DNA from: Pseudomonas graminis
GTDB taxonomy: Bacteria; Pseudomonadota; Gammaproteobacteria; Pseudomonadales; Pseudomonadaceae
Reading direction: 5' to 3'
DNA length: 64,000 nucleotides
NCBI RefSeq assembly: GCF_004364335.1
Contig: NZ_SOCR01000005.1
Coordinates: 186,001 to 250,000 of the forward strand
Shown here in pieces: positions 27,087-36,786 of this stretch (position 1 is its first letter; each line of letters opens with the position of its first letter). Under the pieces are notes generated by a model, which saw nothing but the letters and a program-made list of their open reading frames with translations, did not search any database and had not been told where the DNA came from. The translations under genes were made by a program, and so were the position numbers.

Positions 27087-28757
27087 TTAAATCCCCTGCA
27101 GTCCCTTTCTTTGCACCTGATCCATCGCCAGATAATCCATCAGTTCCGGTAACGCCAGCGGGTGACTGATGAGAAAACCTTGAGCCTGGTCGCAGTTGAA
27201 GCTGCGCAGCAATGCCAGTTGCTCAGGGGTTTCGACGCCTTCGGCCACCACTTCGAGGCTGAGGTTATGGGCCAGGTTGATCATGGCGTGGACCAGCTTG
27301 CGGTTTTCCTCACGTTGCTCCATTTCGCCGACGAAGCTCTTGTCGATCTTCAGCAGCGTGATGGGCAGGCTGTTGAGGTGCACGAAAGATGAAAACCCGG
27401 TGCCGAAATCGTCCAGCGAGAAGCGCACACCCAGCCGGCCCAGCGCGTCCATGGTCTGTTTGACCAGGTCACTGCGGCGCATGACGGCTGTTTCGGTGAG
27501 TTCAAATTCCAGCCATTGCGCGTCAATGCCCCGATCGGCGATCAAGCGGCTGAGCGTTGCGAGCAACTGGTTGTCCTGAAACTGGCGGAATGACAGGTTG
27601 ATCGCCATGTGCAGCGGCGGTACGCCTTTCTCGCGTAACGCCTGCATGTCCCGCAGGGCCCGGGCGATGACCCAATAACCCAGGGGTACGATCAGCCCGC
27701 TTTGCTCGGCCAGCGGCACAAACTCACTCGGCGGTAGCAAACCGCGTTCAGCGTGGCGCCAGCGCACCAGTGCCTCCAGCCCCAGAATGTGCCCGGTATT
27801 CAGGCACAGGCGCGGCTGGTAATGCAGCTCCAGCTCATCGCGACGCAAGGCCCGGCGCAGTTCACTTTCCAGGTCGGCGAGGCTGCGGGCGTTGCGGTTG
27901 ATGCGTTCGTTGAAGACGTGAAAGGTACAGCCTTGCGTGCCCTTGGCCTGCTGCATGGCGATGTGCGCATGCCACATCAGTGGATCGGCGCCGCCGTTGA
28001 GGCGGGCATAGGCGATGCCCAGGCTGCAGCCGATCAACAAGCTTTCGCCATCGACCCAGTACGGTTCGGACAGGGCTTCGGTGATGCGCTCGGCAATGGA
28101 CTCCGCGCGCTCAGGGGCGCGTCGAGTGTCGATCAGCAGGGCGAATTCATCGCTGCCCAATCGCGCCAGTTGATCACACGCCTCCAGCTGGCCTTTCAGC
28201 CGCGCCACCACTTGCAGGATCAGCCGATCCCCCGCCTGATGCCCCAGCGCGTCGTTCGCACGCCGGAAGTTGTCCAGGTCGAGATGCCCCAACGCCAAGC
28301 CACGACCATCGAACTCAGCCAGCCGGGCGGCCAACAGCGTCTGAAAGCCCTGTCGGTTGGCGATACCGGTCAGAGGGTCCTGCTCGGCGAGGCGATTGAG
28401 TGTGGTTTCCAGCACGCCCCGTTCGCGCACATGCCGCAAACAACGGCGCAAGGCCTGCGGGGTGAGCGCATCACGCACCAGCCAGTCGCTGACGCCGACG
28501 GGTTCTTCGTCAGGCTCTGTGTCGAAAAGCAATACGGTGGGCCAGTTGCATTGGCCGGCGGCGGGCTGAAGGGCTTCAGTGGTGAAAAGGATTCCGGGGG
28601 CCGCGAGGTCTGTGTGGTCGCCAACAGCGTCCCAGCTCGGCGCGCAGTCAAGGACGGCGACGTTTCCGAGCGGCGCCAGGCACTCGCGCAACGATGCCGG
28701 CCATTCGGGCGAGTCCGCCAAAAGCAGCAAACGCAAGGGTTCGACAGGCGTAGACAA
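27087..28757 (-). CDS. Cyclic-di-GMP phosphodiesterase with degenerate GGDEF and intact EAL domains
   Basis: 556 residues from a TTG at 28757, chosen because GGGGAG lies five bases upstream and the protein then begins MSTPVEPLRLLLLA; no ATG or GTG fits as well. A degenerate receiver-like N-terminus (1-125) is followed by a GGDEF-fold domain in which the motif reads GSDEF (201-205), so cyclase activity is doubtful. The EAL domain has the catalytic motif E328-A-L, ELTETAV, DDFGTGFSS and KIDKSFVG, so hydrolysis of c-di-GMP is expected. Position next to rep matches PA5295 (ProE) of PAO1 from memory. Confidence 0.9.
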   Translation of the reverse strand: MSTPVEPLRLLLLADSPEWPASLRECLAPLGNVAVLDCAPSWDAVGDHTDLAAPGILFTTEALQPAAGQCNWPTVLLFDTEPDEEPVGVSDWLVRDALTPQALRRCLRHVRERGVLETTLNRLAEQDPLTGIANRQGFQTLLAARLAEFDGRGLALGHLDLDNFRRANDALGHQAGDRLILQVVARLKGQLEACDQLARLGSDEFALLIDTRRAPERAESIAERITEALSEPYWVDGESLLIGCSLGIAYARLNGGADPLMWHAHIAMQQAKGTQGCTFHVFNERINRNARSLADLESELRRALRRDELELHYQPRLCLNTGHILGLEALVRWRHAERGLLPPSEFVPLAEQSGLIVPLGYWVIARALRDMQALREKGVPPLHMAINLSFRQFQDNQLLATLSRLIADRGIDAQWLEFELTETAVMRRSDLVKQTMDALGRLGVRFSLDDFGTGFSSFVHLNSLPITLLKIDKSFVGEMEQREENRKLVHAMINLAHNLSLEVVAEGVETPEQLALLRSFNCDQAQGFLISHPLALPELMDYLAMDQVQRKGLQGI

Positions 28758-28958
28758 GCTAACTCCCCACACAAACGTATAGAACTTGGCGCACCCCCGA
28801 ACGGGGGTCGTCAAACGCGAGAATCATCCGCAATACGCAAATGTAACAAAACGGCGAAATATAGATAGCGCGGCGCATCACAGTGTCGGACGGTGGCTGC
28901 ACAATCCGCTGACCCTGTTAAAATGCCCGCCCTTTTCAAAGCGACCCCATTTTTCCCC

Positions 28959-30968
28959 ATGTCCCGACTCAATCCCCGGCAACAGGAAGCCGTGAACTAC
29001 GTCGGCGGCCCTCTTTTGGTGCTCGCCGGCGCAGGCTCCGGCAAGACCAGCGTGATCACACGCAAGATTGCCCACCTCATCCAGAACTGCGGCATCCGTG
29101 CCCAGTACATCGTCGCCATGACCTTTACCAACAAGGCAGCGCGGGAGATGAAAGAGCGCGTCGGGACCCTGTTGCGCGCTGGCGAAGGGCGCGGACTGAC
29201 CGTTTCGACGTTCCACAACCTGGGCCTGAACATCATCCGCAAGGAACACGCCCGGTTGGGCTACAAGCCCGGGTTCTCGATCTTCGACGAGACCGACGTC
29301 AAGGCGCTGATGACCGACATCATGCAGAAGGAATACTCGGGCGACGACGGCGTCGACGAGATCAAGAACATGATCGGCGCCTGGAAAAACGAACTGATCC
29401 TGCCACCCGAGGCCCTCGCCAATTCCCGCAACCCTAAGGAGCAGACCGCCGCCATCGTCTACAGCCATTACCAGCGCACGCTGAAGGCGTACAACGCGGT
29501 GGATTTCGACGACTTGATTCTGCTGCCGGTGAAGTTGTTCGAAGAGCACGCCGACATTCTGGAAAAGTGGCAGCACAAGGTGCGCTACCTGCTCGTCGAC
29601 GAATACCAGGACACCAACGCCAGCCAGTACCTGCTGGTGAAGATGCTCATCGGCACGCGCTGCCAGTTCACCGTTGTGGGTGACGACGACCAGTCGATCT
29701 ACGCCTGGCGCGGCGCGCGGCCGGAAAACCTGATGCTGCTCAAGGACGATTACCCGTCGTTGAAAGTGGTGATGCTGGAGCAGAACTACCGCTCCACCAG
29801 CCGCATCTTGCGCTGCGCCAACGTGCTGATCGCCAACAACCCTCATGCGTTCGAGAAGCAGCTGTGGAGCGAGATGGGCCACGGCGACGAAATCCGCGTC
29901 ATTCGCTGCAAGAACGAAGACGCCGAAGCCGAGCGCGTGGCCATCGAAATTCTCAGCCTGCATCTGCGCACCGACCGGCCGTACAGCGATTTTGCGATCC
30001 TCTATCGCGGTAACTATCAGGCCAAACTGATCGAGCTGAAGCTGCAGCACCATCAGATTCCGTATCGGCTGTCCGGGGGCAACAGCTTCTTCGGACGCCA
30101 GGAAGTGAAGGACCTGATGGCCTACTTTCGCCTGCTGGTGAACCCGGATGATGACAACGCCTTCCTGCGCGTGATCAACGTGCCGCGCCGGGAAATCGGC
30201 TCGACCACCCTTGAAAAGCTGGGCAACTACTCAACAGAGCGCAAGGTGTCGATGTACGCAGCGACCGACGAGATCGGTCTGGGCGAGCATCTGGATGCCC
30301 GCTTCACCGACCGCCTCAGACGCTTCAAGCACTGGATGGACGGCGTGCGCCAGCAATGCGCGACGCAGGACCCGATTGCCGCTCTGCGCAGCATGGTCAT
30401 GGACATCGATTACGAAAACTGGATTCGTCAGAACAGCTCCAGCGACAAGGCTGCCGACTACCGCATGGGCAATGTGTGGTTCCTGATCGAGGCGCTGAAA
30501 AACACGCTGGAGAAAGACGAAGAAGGCGGCATGACCATTGAGGAGGCCATCGGCAAACTGGTCTTGCGTGACATGCTGGAACGTCAGCAGGAAGAGGAAG
30601 ACGGCGCCGAAGGCGTGCAGATGATGACGCTGCACGCCTCCAAGGGGCTGGAGTTTCCGTACGTGTTCATCATGGGCATGGAAGAGGAAATCCTCCCGCA
30701 CCGCTCCAGCATCGAGGCCGACACCATCGAAGAAGAACGCCGCCTGGCCTACGTGGGCATCACCCGCGCGCGGCAGACGCTGGCGTTCACCTTTGCGGCC
30801 AAGCGCAAGCAGTACGGCGAAATCATCGATTGCCTGCCGAGCCGGTTTCTCGACGAACTGCCACCGGACGATCTCGCCTGGGAAGGCAACGATGACACGC
30901 CCGTTGAAGTCAAAGCCGTACGCGGCAATACAGCCCTGGCGGACATACGCGCCATGTTGAAAAGATAA
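28959..30968 (+). CDS. rep: ATP-dependent DNA helicase Rep
   Basis: 669 residues from ATG 28959 (MSRLNPRQQEAV). UvrD/Rep superfamily 1A: Walker A GAGSGKT with Lys29, motif Ia MTFTNKAAREM, Walker B LLVDEYQDTN, motif III GDDDQSIYAWRGA, motif V LHASKGLEFPYVF, motif VI YVGITRARQ. It removes proteins ahead of replication forks. Monocistronic, 39 bases before xpt. Confidence 0.97.
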   Translation: MSRLNPRQQEAVNYVGGPLLVLAGAGSGKTSVITRKIAHLIQNCGIRAQYIVAMTFTNKAAREMKERVGTLLRAGEGRGLTVSTFHNLGLNIIRKEHARLGYKPGFSIFDETDVKALMTDIMQKEYSGDDGVDEIKNMIGAWKNELILPPEALANSRNPKEQTAAIVYSHYQRTLKAYNAVDFDDLILLPVKLFEEHADILEKWQHKVRYLLVDEYQDTNASQYLLVKMLIGTRCQFTVVGDDDQSIYAWRGARPENLMLLKDDYPSLKVVMLEQNYRSTSRILRCANVLIANNPHAFEKQLWSEMGHGDEIRVIRCKNEDAEAERVAIEILSLHLRTDRPYSDFAILYRGNYQAKLIELKLQHHQIPYRLSGGNSFFGRQEVKDLMAYFRLLVNPDDDNAFLRVINVPRREIGSTTLEKLGNYSTERKVSMYAATDEIGLGEHLDARFTDRLRRFKHWMDGVRQQCATQDPIAALRSMVMDIDYENWIRQNSSSDKAADYRMGNVWFLIEALKNTLEKDEEGGMTIEEAIGKLVLRDMLERQQEEEDGAEGVQMMTLHASKGLEFPYVFIMGMEEEILPHRSSIEADTIEEERRLAYVGITRARQTLAFTFAAKRKQYGEIIDCLPSRFLDELPPDDLAWEGNDDTPVEVKAVRGNTALADIRAMLKR

Positions 30969-31577
<609 letters not shown>

Positions 31578-31610
31578 TACTCAACGCCTGCATTTGACAC
31601 GCCGCACTTC

Positions 31611-31640
31611 CTGTAGGAGCGCGCTTGCCCGCGAAGACGA
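31611..31640 (+). repeat. Solo REP element
   Basis: CTGTAGGAGCGCGCTTGCCC plus GCGAA: one intact arm of the main REP family without an inverted partner before the next gene. Confidence 0.85.
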
Positions 31641-31710
31641 CGTCACCGTCAACCTCCGCCTGACAGACAAAAGCGCAACATCCCTGCATCGGCAACAAAG
31701 GAGAGCAAAC

Positions 31711-32595
31711 ATGATCATTGGCGAAAAACTGAGCGTAGAGGCGTTCTTCGATCCGCAGACCTCGACCATCAGTTACCTGGTCATTGACCGCTCTACGCTT
31801 CAAGCCGCGCTGATCGACAGCGTGCTGGATTACGACCCGAAATCCGGGCGCACCAGCACGCAGTCCGCAGACAAGCTGATCGACAGGGTTCGCGAGCAGG
31901 GCGTGTCGGTGCAGTGGATTCTGGAAACCCACGTCCACGCCGATCACGTCTCGGCGGCGGCCTACCTGAAAGAACAGCTCGGCGGCACCGTCGCCATTGG
32001 CAGCCACATCACCCGCGTGCAAAAAGTCTTCGGCACGCTGTTCAACGCCAAAGGCGACTTTGCCCGGGACGGCAGCCAGTTCGACCGGCTGCTGGAAGAT
32101 GACGCGCACTTTCAGATCGGCACGCTGCAGGCCAGAGCCATGCACACCCCTGGCCATACACCAGCGTGCATGACGTACGTGATCGAAGCGGGCAACGAAG
32201 CCGTGGCGTTTGTCGGCGATACGCTGTTCATGCCCGACTACGGCACCGCCCGTTGCGACTTCCCGGGTGCCGATGCGCGCACGCTGTATCGCTCGGTCGG
32301 CCGGATTCTCAGCCTGCCGCCGCAGACACGCCTGTTCATGTGCCACGACTACCTGCCGAACGGCCGTGAGCTGATGTTCATGACCACCGTCGCCGAGCAA
32401 CGCGCCAGCAACATCCATGTGCGCGAAGGCATCGACGAGGACGCCTTCGTTGAGATGCGCGAGAAGCGCGACGCCACCCTCGACATGCCGATGCTGATTC
32501 TGCCTTCGGTGCAGATCAACATGCGCGGCGGCCATTTACCGGAGGCGGAAGACAACGGCGTGCGCTACCTGAAGGTCCCGATCAATGCGCTGTGA
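31711..32595 (+). CDS. Metallo-beta-lactamase-fold persulfide dioxygenase-like enzyme (Blh/ETHE1 type)
   Basis: 294 residues from ATG 31711 (GGAGAG upstream). The metal motif THVHADH puts ligands at His74, His76, Asp78 and His79; TPGHTPACM supplies the next histidine, GDTLFMPDYGTARCDFPGADA the bridging Asp, and MCHDY the last His. The GTARCDFPGAD stretch is typical of ETHE1/Blh sulfur dioxygenases, which use one Fe(II) to oxidise glutathione persulfide to sulfite. The downstream TauE/SafE gene would export that sulfite. No rhodanese domain is fused. Confidence 0.85.
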   Translation: MIIGEKLSVEAFFDPQTSTISYLVIDRSTLQAALIDSVLDYDPKSGRTSTQSADKLIDRVREQGVSVQWILETHVHADHVSAAAYLKEQLGGTVAIGSHITRVQKVFGTLFNAKGDFARDGSQFDRLLEDDAHFQIGTLQARAMHTPGHTPACMTYVIEAGNEAVAFVGDTLFMPDYGTARCDFPGADARTLYRSVGRILSLPPQTRLFMCHDYLPNGRELMFMTTVAEQRASNIHVREGIDEDAFVEMREKRDATLDMPMLILPSVQINMRGGHLPEAEDNGVRYLKVPINAL

Positions 32596-32677
32596 TGCCT
32601 GCCGAGCGCGCCGATCCAGCGCGCTCACATACTGAACAGCCACCTCCTGACAGACCTACGGGACTTGCTCACTTAAC

Positions 32678-33493
32678 ATGAATGAACACGAACTGATCGG
32701 AGCCGGCCTCGGTACGATCATCGGCGGGGTGTTGGGACTGACAGGCGCGGGTGGCGGCATTCTTGCGGTGCCGCTTTTGGTTTTCGGGCTGGGTTTGACG
32801 ATGATTGAAGCTGCGCCGGTGGGCCTTCTGGCCGTCGGGCTGGCTTCGGCCGTCGGTGCAGCGCTTGGGCTGCGCCAGGGCATCGTCCGTTACCGCGCGG
32901 CCATTTTCATCGCGATCATTGGCATCGCATTGTCCCCGGTAGGCCTGTGGCTGGCGCATCAACTGCCCAATGCGCCGCTGGCGGTGGGGTTTGCGCTGAT
33001 TCTTTTTTATGTGTGCGGGCGGATCTACCGCAAAGCCGCTCACGAGTTGCGCCACGGCAAGCCGCCGGATCGAGGGGCATTCAGGCCCTGTGTGGTCAAT
33101 CCGCTGGTGGGTCGGCTGCGCTGGACCCTGCCGTGCGCACGCTCACTGGCAGCGACCGGCGCCTTGGCCGGGCTGCTATCGGGCTTGCTCGGTGTGGGCG
33201 GCGGCTTTGTCATCGTGCCGGCATTGACCCGCTACACGGACCTTGAAATGAAGAGCATCGTCGCCACGTCGCTGGCGGTGATCGCTTTGGTTTCGACGGG
33301 GAGCGTGATCACGGCCAGCGTCAGCGGCGCAATGCACTGGTCAGTGGGGCTGCCGTTTGCCGCCGGGGCCGTCGCTGGACTGATGGCCGGCAGACAGGTA
33401 AGCCGCTATCTGGCCGGCCCGAGATTGCAGCAGTTGTTTGCGGTCAGTGGCTTCTTCGCCGCTGTATTGCTGGTGATTAAAACCCTCAGTTAA
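32678..33493 (+). CDS. TauE/SafE-family sulfite (anion) exporter
   Basis: 271 residues, about eight hydrophobic helices in two repeats. Each repeat opens with a glycine-rich helix (GTIIGGVLGLTGAGGGILAVPLL and GLLSGLLGVGGGFVIVPAL), the TauE/SafE hallmark. 82 bases after the persulfide dioxygenase-like gene on the same strand; the pair matches the Blh-TauE part of bigR operons known from plant-associated bacteria. The ArsR-type sensor BigR is not adjacent. Confidence 0.88.
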   Translation: MNEHELIGAGLGTIIGGVLGLTGAGGGILAVPLLVFGLGLTMIEAAPVGLLAVGLASAVGAALGLRQGIVRYRAAIFIAIIGIALSPVGLWLAHQLPNAPLAVGFALILFYVCGRIYRKAAHELRHGKPPDRGAFRPCVVNPLVGRLRWTLPCARSLAATGALAGLLSGLLGVGGGFVIVPALTRYTDLEMKSIVATSLAVIALVSTGSVITASVSGAMHWSVGLPFAAGAVAGLMAGRQVSRYLAGPRLQQLFAVSGFFAAVLLVIKTLS

Positions 33494-33552
33494 GCGGATG
33501 CAGTTCACGAAGAAGGTGGATCTGTCACCTCAGTGTTGCCTGATCCAACGCG

Positions 33553-33720
33553 TTTCGCGGGCAAGCGCGCTCCTACAGGTTCGTGGCGTGCCCGACATCT
33601 GCATCGGACGCAAATCCCCTGTAGGAGCAATCGGAGGTTACGACGGTCGCGAACGCGGTGGGTCTGTCACACCCAGGCTGCCTGACACACCCCATTCGCG
33701 AGCAAGCTCACGCCTACATT
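33553..33720. repeat. Cluster of decayed REP elements
   Basis: Inverted arm TTTCGCGGGCAAGCGCGCTC (33553-33572), a truncated CTGTAGGAGCAATCGG (33619-33634) and a diverged ATTCGCGAGCAAGCTCACGC (33694-33713). Appears to be two overlapping or rearranged REPINs between convergent genes. Nothing else is seen in 33494-33737. Confidence 0.75.
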
Positions 33721-33737
33721 CCAAAGAAGCATCGGAC

Positions 33738-35660
33738 CTAAGCCGTGGCCTGCAACCCCGCCAACACCAGCCGCTGATACAGCTCTTCTCGCAACCCCTG
33801 CGGATGATCGAGGCCCATGCGCTGCAAGTGCTCCGGATACGCGCTCGCGTCAGGGGCTTCCAGCGTGGCCTTGCCCAGCTCGATGATTTCCGTGAGCTTG
33901 AACTTGCTCTTCAACCAGTTCAGCGCGCGCAGCAGATCGCGCTCTTCCGCCGTAAAATCACTGCCCAGCGGGTATTCGATGAACAGCGACGGGAACTGGT
34001 TACGGATGTGCTTCAACCGCTCGGGCGTGTTCTGGCTAAACAGCGGATCAAGGCGGAAATCCTTGGGCAGCTTGCCGGCCTTTTGCGCCTGATCGATCAG
34101 ACCCGGCTGGAAGCGTGAATCACTGATGTTCAGCAGCGCCTCGATCACAGCAGAGTCGGTCTTGCCACGTAGGTCGGCAATGCCGTATTCAGTGACGACG
34201 ATGTCACGCAAATGCCTGGGGATCGTCGCGTGCGCATAGTCCCAGACGATGTTGGAGCTGACCTCCCCGCCCGATTCACGCCAGCTGCGCAGGATCAGCA
34301 CTGACCGTGCGCCCTCCAGTGCATGGCCCTGAGCGACGAAGTTGTACTGCCCGCCAACACCGCTGACCACCCGGCCATCGGCCAACTGATCCGAAACCGC
34401 TGCACCCAGCAAGGTGACAGTGAAACAACTGTTGATGAATCGCGCATCACGCCGTTGCAGGCGCTTGAGGGTTTCGTTGCCGTAAAGCTCGTTGATGTAG
34501 CTGATCGCAGTCATGTCGATCTGCGCGATCTGCGCTGGCGTGAACTCCCGCAGCCGATCGTAGAAACTGCGCGGGCCGAGAAAGAAGCCGCCGTGAATCA
34601 ACACGCCGTCATCATAAACCGACTCGTCGAGCAACCCGTCGTTGGCCATTTGCTGCAGTTCGACGTCGGCGTACACCTTGCGCCGGATGATCCCTGCGTC
34701 CAGCAGCACCAGCAGGCCGTTGATCAGCATTTCGCTGCAGCCATAAAGCCCGGTGGCGAAGGGCATCACCCCGCCATGCGCCTCGATCAACGGCTTCCAG
34801 GTCGAGATGCCGTCCAGCTCGGCCAGGCACGCGCGGTAGGTTTCGTTATCGGCTTGACGCGCAAGCAAGGCGGCGGTGAGGGCGTCGCCCATCGAACCGA
34901 TGCCGATCTGTAACGTGCCGCCATCGCGCACCAGCGTGCTCGCGTACAAGCCAATGAAATGATCCTGGATACCGACCGGCATGTTCGGCGTCGAGAACAA
35001 CGTGCTGCGCTCTTCGTGCTCGATGAGCAGGTCGAAGGTATCGACGCTGACCTCGGCATCGCCCTGCATGTACGGCAAATCCGAGTGGACATGGCCAAGC
35101 ATCAGAATGCGCTCGCCCGCCGCGCGGCGTTTTTCCACAAGGGGCAGCAGGTCGAGGGTGATGTCGGGGTTGCAGCTCAGGCTGAGGTGATCAGGCCGTT
35201 GCGGGTCGCGGGCGATCAGCTGCGCGATCAGATTCAGGCCGTTGGCATTGATGTCCCGCGCAGCGTGGCTGTAATTACTGCTGACGTAATCCTGCTGCGC
35301 TTCAACGCTGCCGAGCAGGCTGCCAGGCTGCATGAAGAACTGCTGGACGTGAATGTTGGGCGCAAGGTCGTCGCGGCGCAGATCGGTGAGGAAATCCAGT
35401 TCCGGGTAATCGTCGAAGACGCGCTCCAGAAAGGGCTCCAGAAACCGTCCCTGCAAACCGTCACCACTATCGGGCCGGCCGAGGCATAGGGCGGTATAGA
35501 TGGTCAGTTGCCGATCAGGCAGCGATTTGATTCGGGCATACAACGCGTTGGCAAAGCGATTGGGTTTGCCCAACCCCAGCGGCATACCCATATGAACATG
35601 CGCCGGCAACTCGGCCAGCACGTGATCGACAGCTTGCTCGATCGAGCAGGAATGCGGCAT
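33738..35660 (-). CDS. Acetyl-CoA hydrolase/transferase family protein
   Basis: 640 residues. The C-terminal acetyl-CoA hydrolase domain is clear (GVGGQYNFVAQGHALEGARSVLILRS, GIADLRGKTDSAVIEALLNI). The N-terminal half (MGMPLGLGKPNRFANALYARI) aligns in layout with the first CoA-transferase subdomain. It is about 140 residues longer than the common ~500-residue Pseudomonas CoA-transferases. Likely moves or hydrolyses short-chain acyl-CoA; substrate unknown. No operon partner. Confidence 0.85.
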   Translation of the reverse strand: MPHSCSIEQAVDHVLAELPAHVHMGMPLGLGKPNRFANALYARIKSLPDRQLTIYTALCLGRPDSGDGLQGRFLEPFLERVFDDYPELDFLTDLRRDDLAPNIHVQQFFMQPGSLLGSVEAQQDYVSSNYSHAARDINANGLNLIAQLIARDPQRPDHLSLSCNPDITLDLLPLVEKRRAAGERILMLGHVHSDLPYMQGDAEVSVDTFDLLIEHEERSTLFSTPNMPVGIQDHFIGLYASTLVRDGGTLQIGIGSMGDALTAALLARQADNETYRACLAELDGISTWKPLIEAHGGVMPFATGLYGCSEMLINGLLVLLDAGIIRRKVYADVELQQMANDGLLDESVYDDGVLIHGGFFLGPRSFYDRLREFTPAQIAQIDMTAISYINELYGNETLKRLQRRDARFINSCFTVTLLGAAVSDQLADGRVVSGVGGQYNFVAQGHALEGARSVLILRSWRESGGEVSSNIVWDYAHATIPRHLRDIVVTEYGIADLRGKTDSAVIEALLNISDSRFQPGLIDQAQKAGKLPKDFRLDPLFSQNTPERLKHIRNQFPSLFIEYPLGSDFTAEERDLLRALNWLKSKFKLTEIIELGKATLEAPDASAYPEHLQRMGLDHPQGLREELYQRLVLAGLQATA

Positions 35661-35766
35661 CCGGCCTCTCCTGATTTTGTTATTTGATGGGGGTTGGACC
35701 GGGCCTCAGGGCGATTTGCTGCATTGCGCCGCTGGCGCCCTCACACAACGACTGCCAGCCGGCGAC

Positions 35767-36069
35767 TCAATCCCGCCTCGTCTCAATTTCTACCAGCTTG
35801 TCCTCGATAAATCGCAGGTGTTGTCTAGCGCCGTTGCGAGGGCCGTACACCCACAAACTGACCTTCGCAGTGCCGAGCTTCGGAACCCCGTTGCTCCTGA
35901 GCGCAGGCATTTGATCGACACTGCTGTCAGGCGCTCCGCACTTCTGGCGGACCACATCGGCGGTGTCCCCCAGACTGATAAGCGCCGTGCCGCAGCGCAT
36001 GGTCGCGTCAGCCGTATCGGCGAAGAGCAAGACGGCCAGCCCGAGGAAGATCAGTTTTCGGTTAATCAT
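35767..36069 (-). CDS. DUF2845 periplasmic small protein
   Basis: 100 residues. Signal peptide (residues 1-23, KLIFLGLAVLLFADTADA), then MRCGTALISLGDTADVVRQKCGAP, the two-cysteine opening of DUF2845. A WVYGP...LRFIEDKLVEIE C-terminal pattern resembles small periplasmic beta-folds. Eight bases downstream of the pauR-like gene on the same strand. Function unknown. Confidence 0.85.
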   Translation of the reverse strand: MINRKLIFLGLAVLLFADTADATMRCGTALISLGDTADVVRQKCGAPDSSVDQMPALRSNGVPKLGTAKVSLWVYGPRNGARQHLRFIEDKLVEIETRRD

Positions 36070-36077
36070 GTCACTGA

Positions 36078-36626
36078 TCAGAAATTCGCCGGCGTGGCCG
36101 CGCTGATGAGTCGCGCAGGAACGTCGAACGGGTTGCGAAAGCGATGGGGTCGGGAGCTCTCGAAGTAGTAACTGTCGCCCTCTTCAAGCACGTAGGTATC
36201 CAGACCAACCACGAGTTCAAGACGGCCCTCGACCAGAATCCCGGTCTCCTCGCCCTCGTGCACGAGCATCTCGACACCCGTGTCGGCACCCGGCGGGTAG
36301 ACCTCGGAAAGGAACGCAATGGCACGGCTCGGATGGGATTTGCCGACCAGTTTCATGGTCACGGCACCGTCCGAGATATCGATCAGTTCGCTGGCTTTAT
36401 AGACCACTTGGGTCGGATTTTCGGGTTCGAGTTCTTCGGAAAAGAACTCCACCATGGACATCGGTATGCCGCCCAGCACCTTGCGCAACGAGCTGATCGA
36501 GGGGCTGACGCTGTTCTTCTCGATCATGGAGATGGTGCTGTTGGTCACGCCCGCTCGTTTGGCGAGTTCACGCTGGGACAGACCTTTGAGTTTACGAATG
36601 GATTGCAGTCGTTCACCGACGTCCAA
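36078..36626 (-). CDS. pauR: PauR-like XRE-cupin repressor of polyamine catabolism
   Basis: 182 residues from a TTG at 36626. I prefer this to ATG 36650 because the ribosome-binding AGGAGG lies between the two, nine bases before the TTG. XRE HTH at about 5-60 (LKGLSQRELAKRAGVTNSTISMIEKN) and a C-terminal cupin (GEETGILVEGRLELVVGLDTYVLEEGDSYYF). This is the PuuR/PauR layout; PauR represses pauA/pauB/pauC and releases on putrescine or cadaverine. Its neighbours here (dadX, dadA, pauB, pauC) match the PAO1 order around PA5301. Confidence 0.88.
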   Translation of the reverse strand: MDVGERLQSIRKLKGLSQRELAKRAGVTNSTISMIEKNSVSPSISSLRKVLGGIPMSMVEFFSEELEPENPTQVVYKASELIDISDGAVTMKLVGKSHPSRAIAFLSEVYPPGADTGVEMLVHEGEETGILVEGRLELVVGLDTYVLEEGDSYYFESSRPHRFRNPFDVPARLISAATPANF

Positions 36627-36653
36627 TGCGGGAGTCCTCCTGATAATCAAGTT

Positions 36654-36709
36654 GGGTCAAGTGGCCGCCATCATGGCAACAGCGTTCAGTATTTACAACA
36701 CTTGAGCCC
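36654..36709. promoter_or_regulatory. Inverted repeat upstream of pauR-like gene
   Basis: GGGTCAAGTG (36654-36663) and CACTTGAGCCC (36699-36709) are complementary over TCAAGTG/CACTTGA with near-matching flanks. It lies just upstream of the pauR Shine-Dalgarno, where promoter and operator elements are expected. Confidence 0.35.
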
Positions 36710-36786
36710 ATGGCCGGATCAGCAAAGGGACTGGCGGCCGTGACTGGCCGCGAAGGAGTGGTTTGCAGGGGATTGGCGAGCGGCGA

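Noticed and set aside
33494..33737. CRISPR-like repeats
   Set aside because: The repeated units are REP arms in varying orientation without regular spacers.
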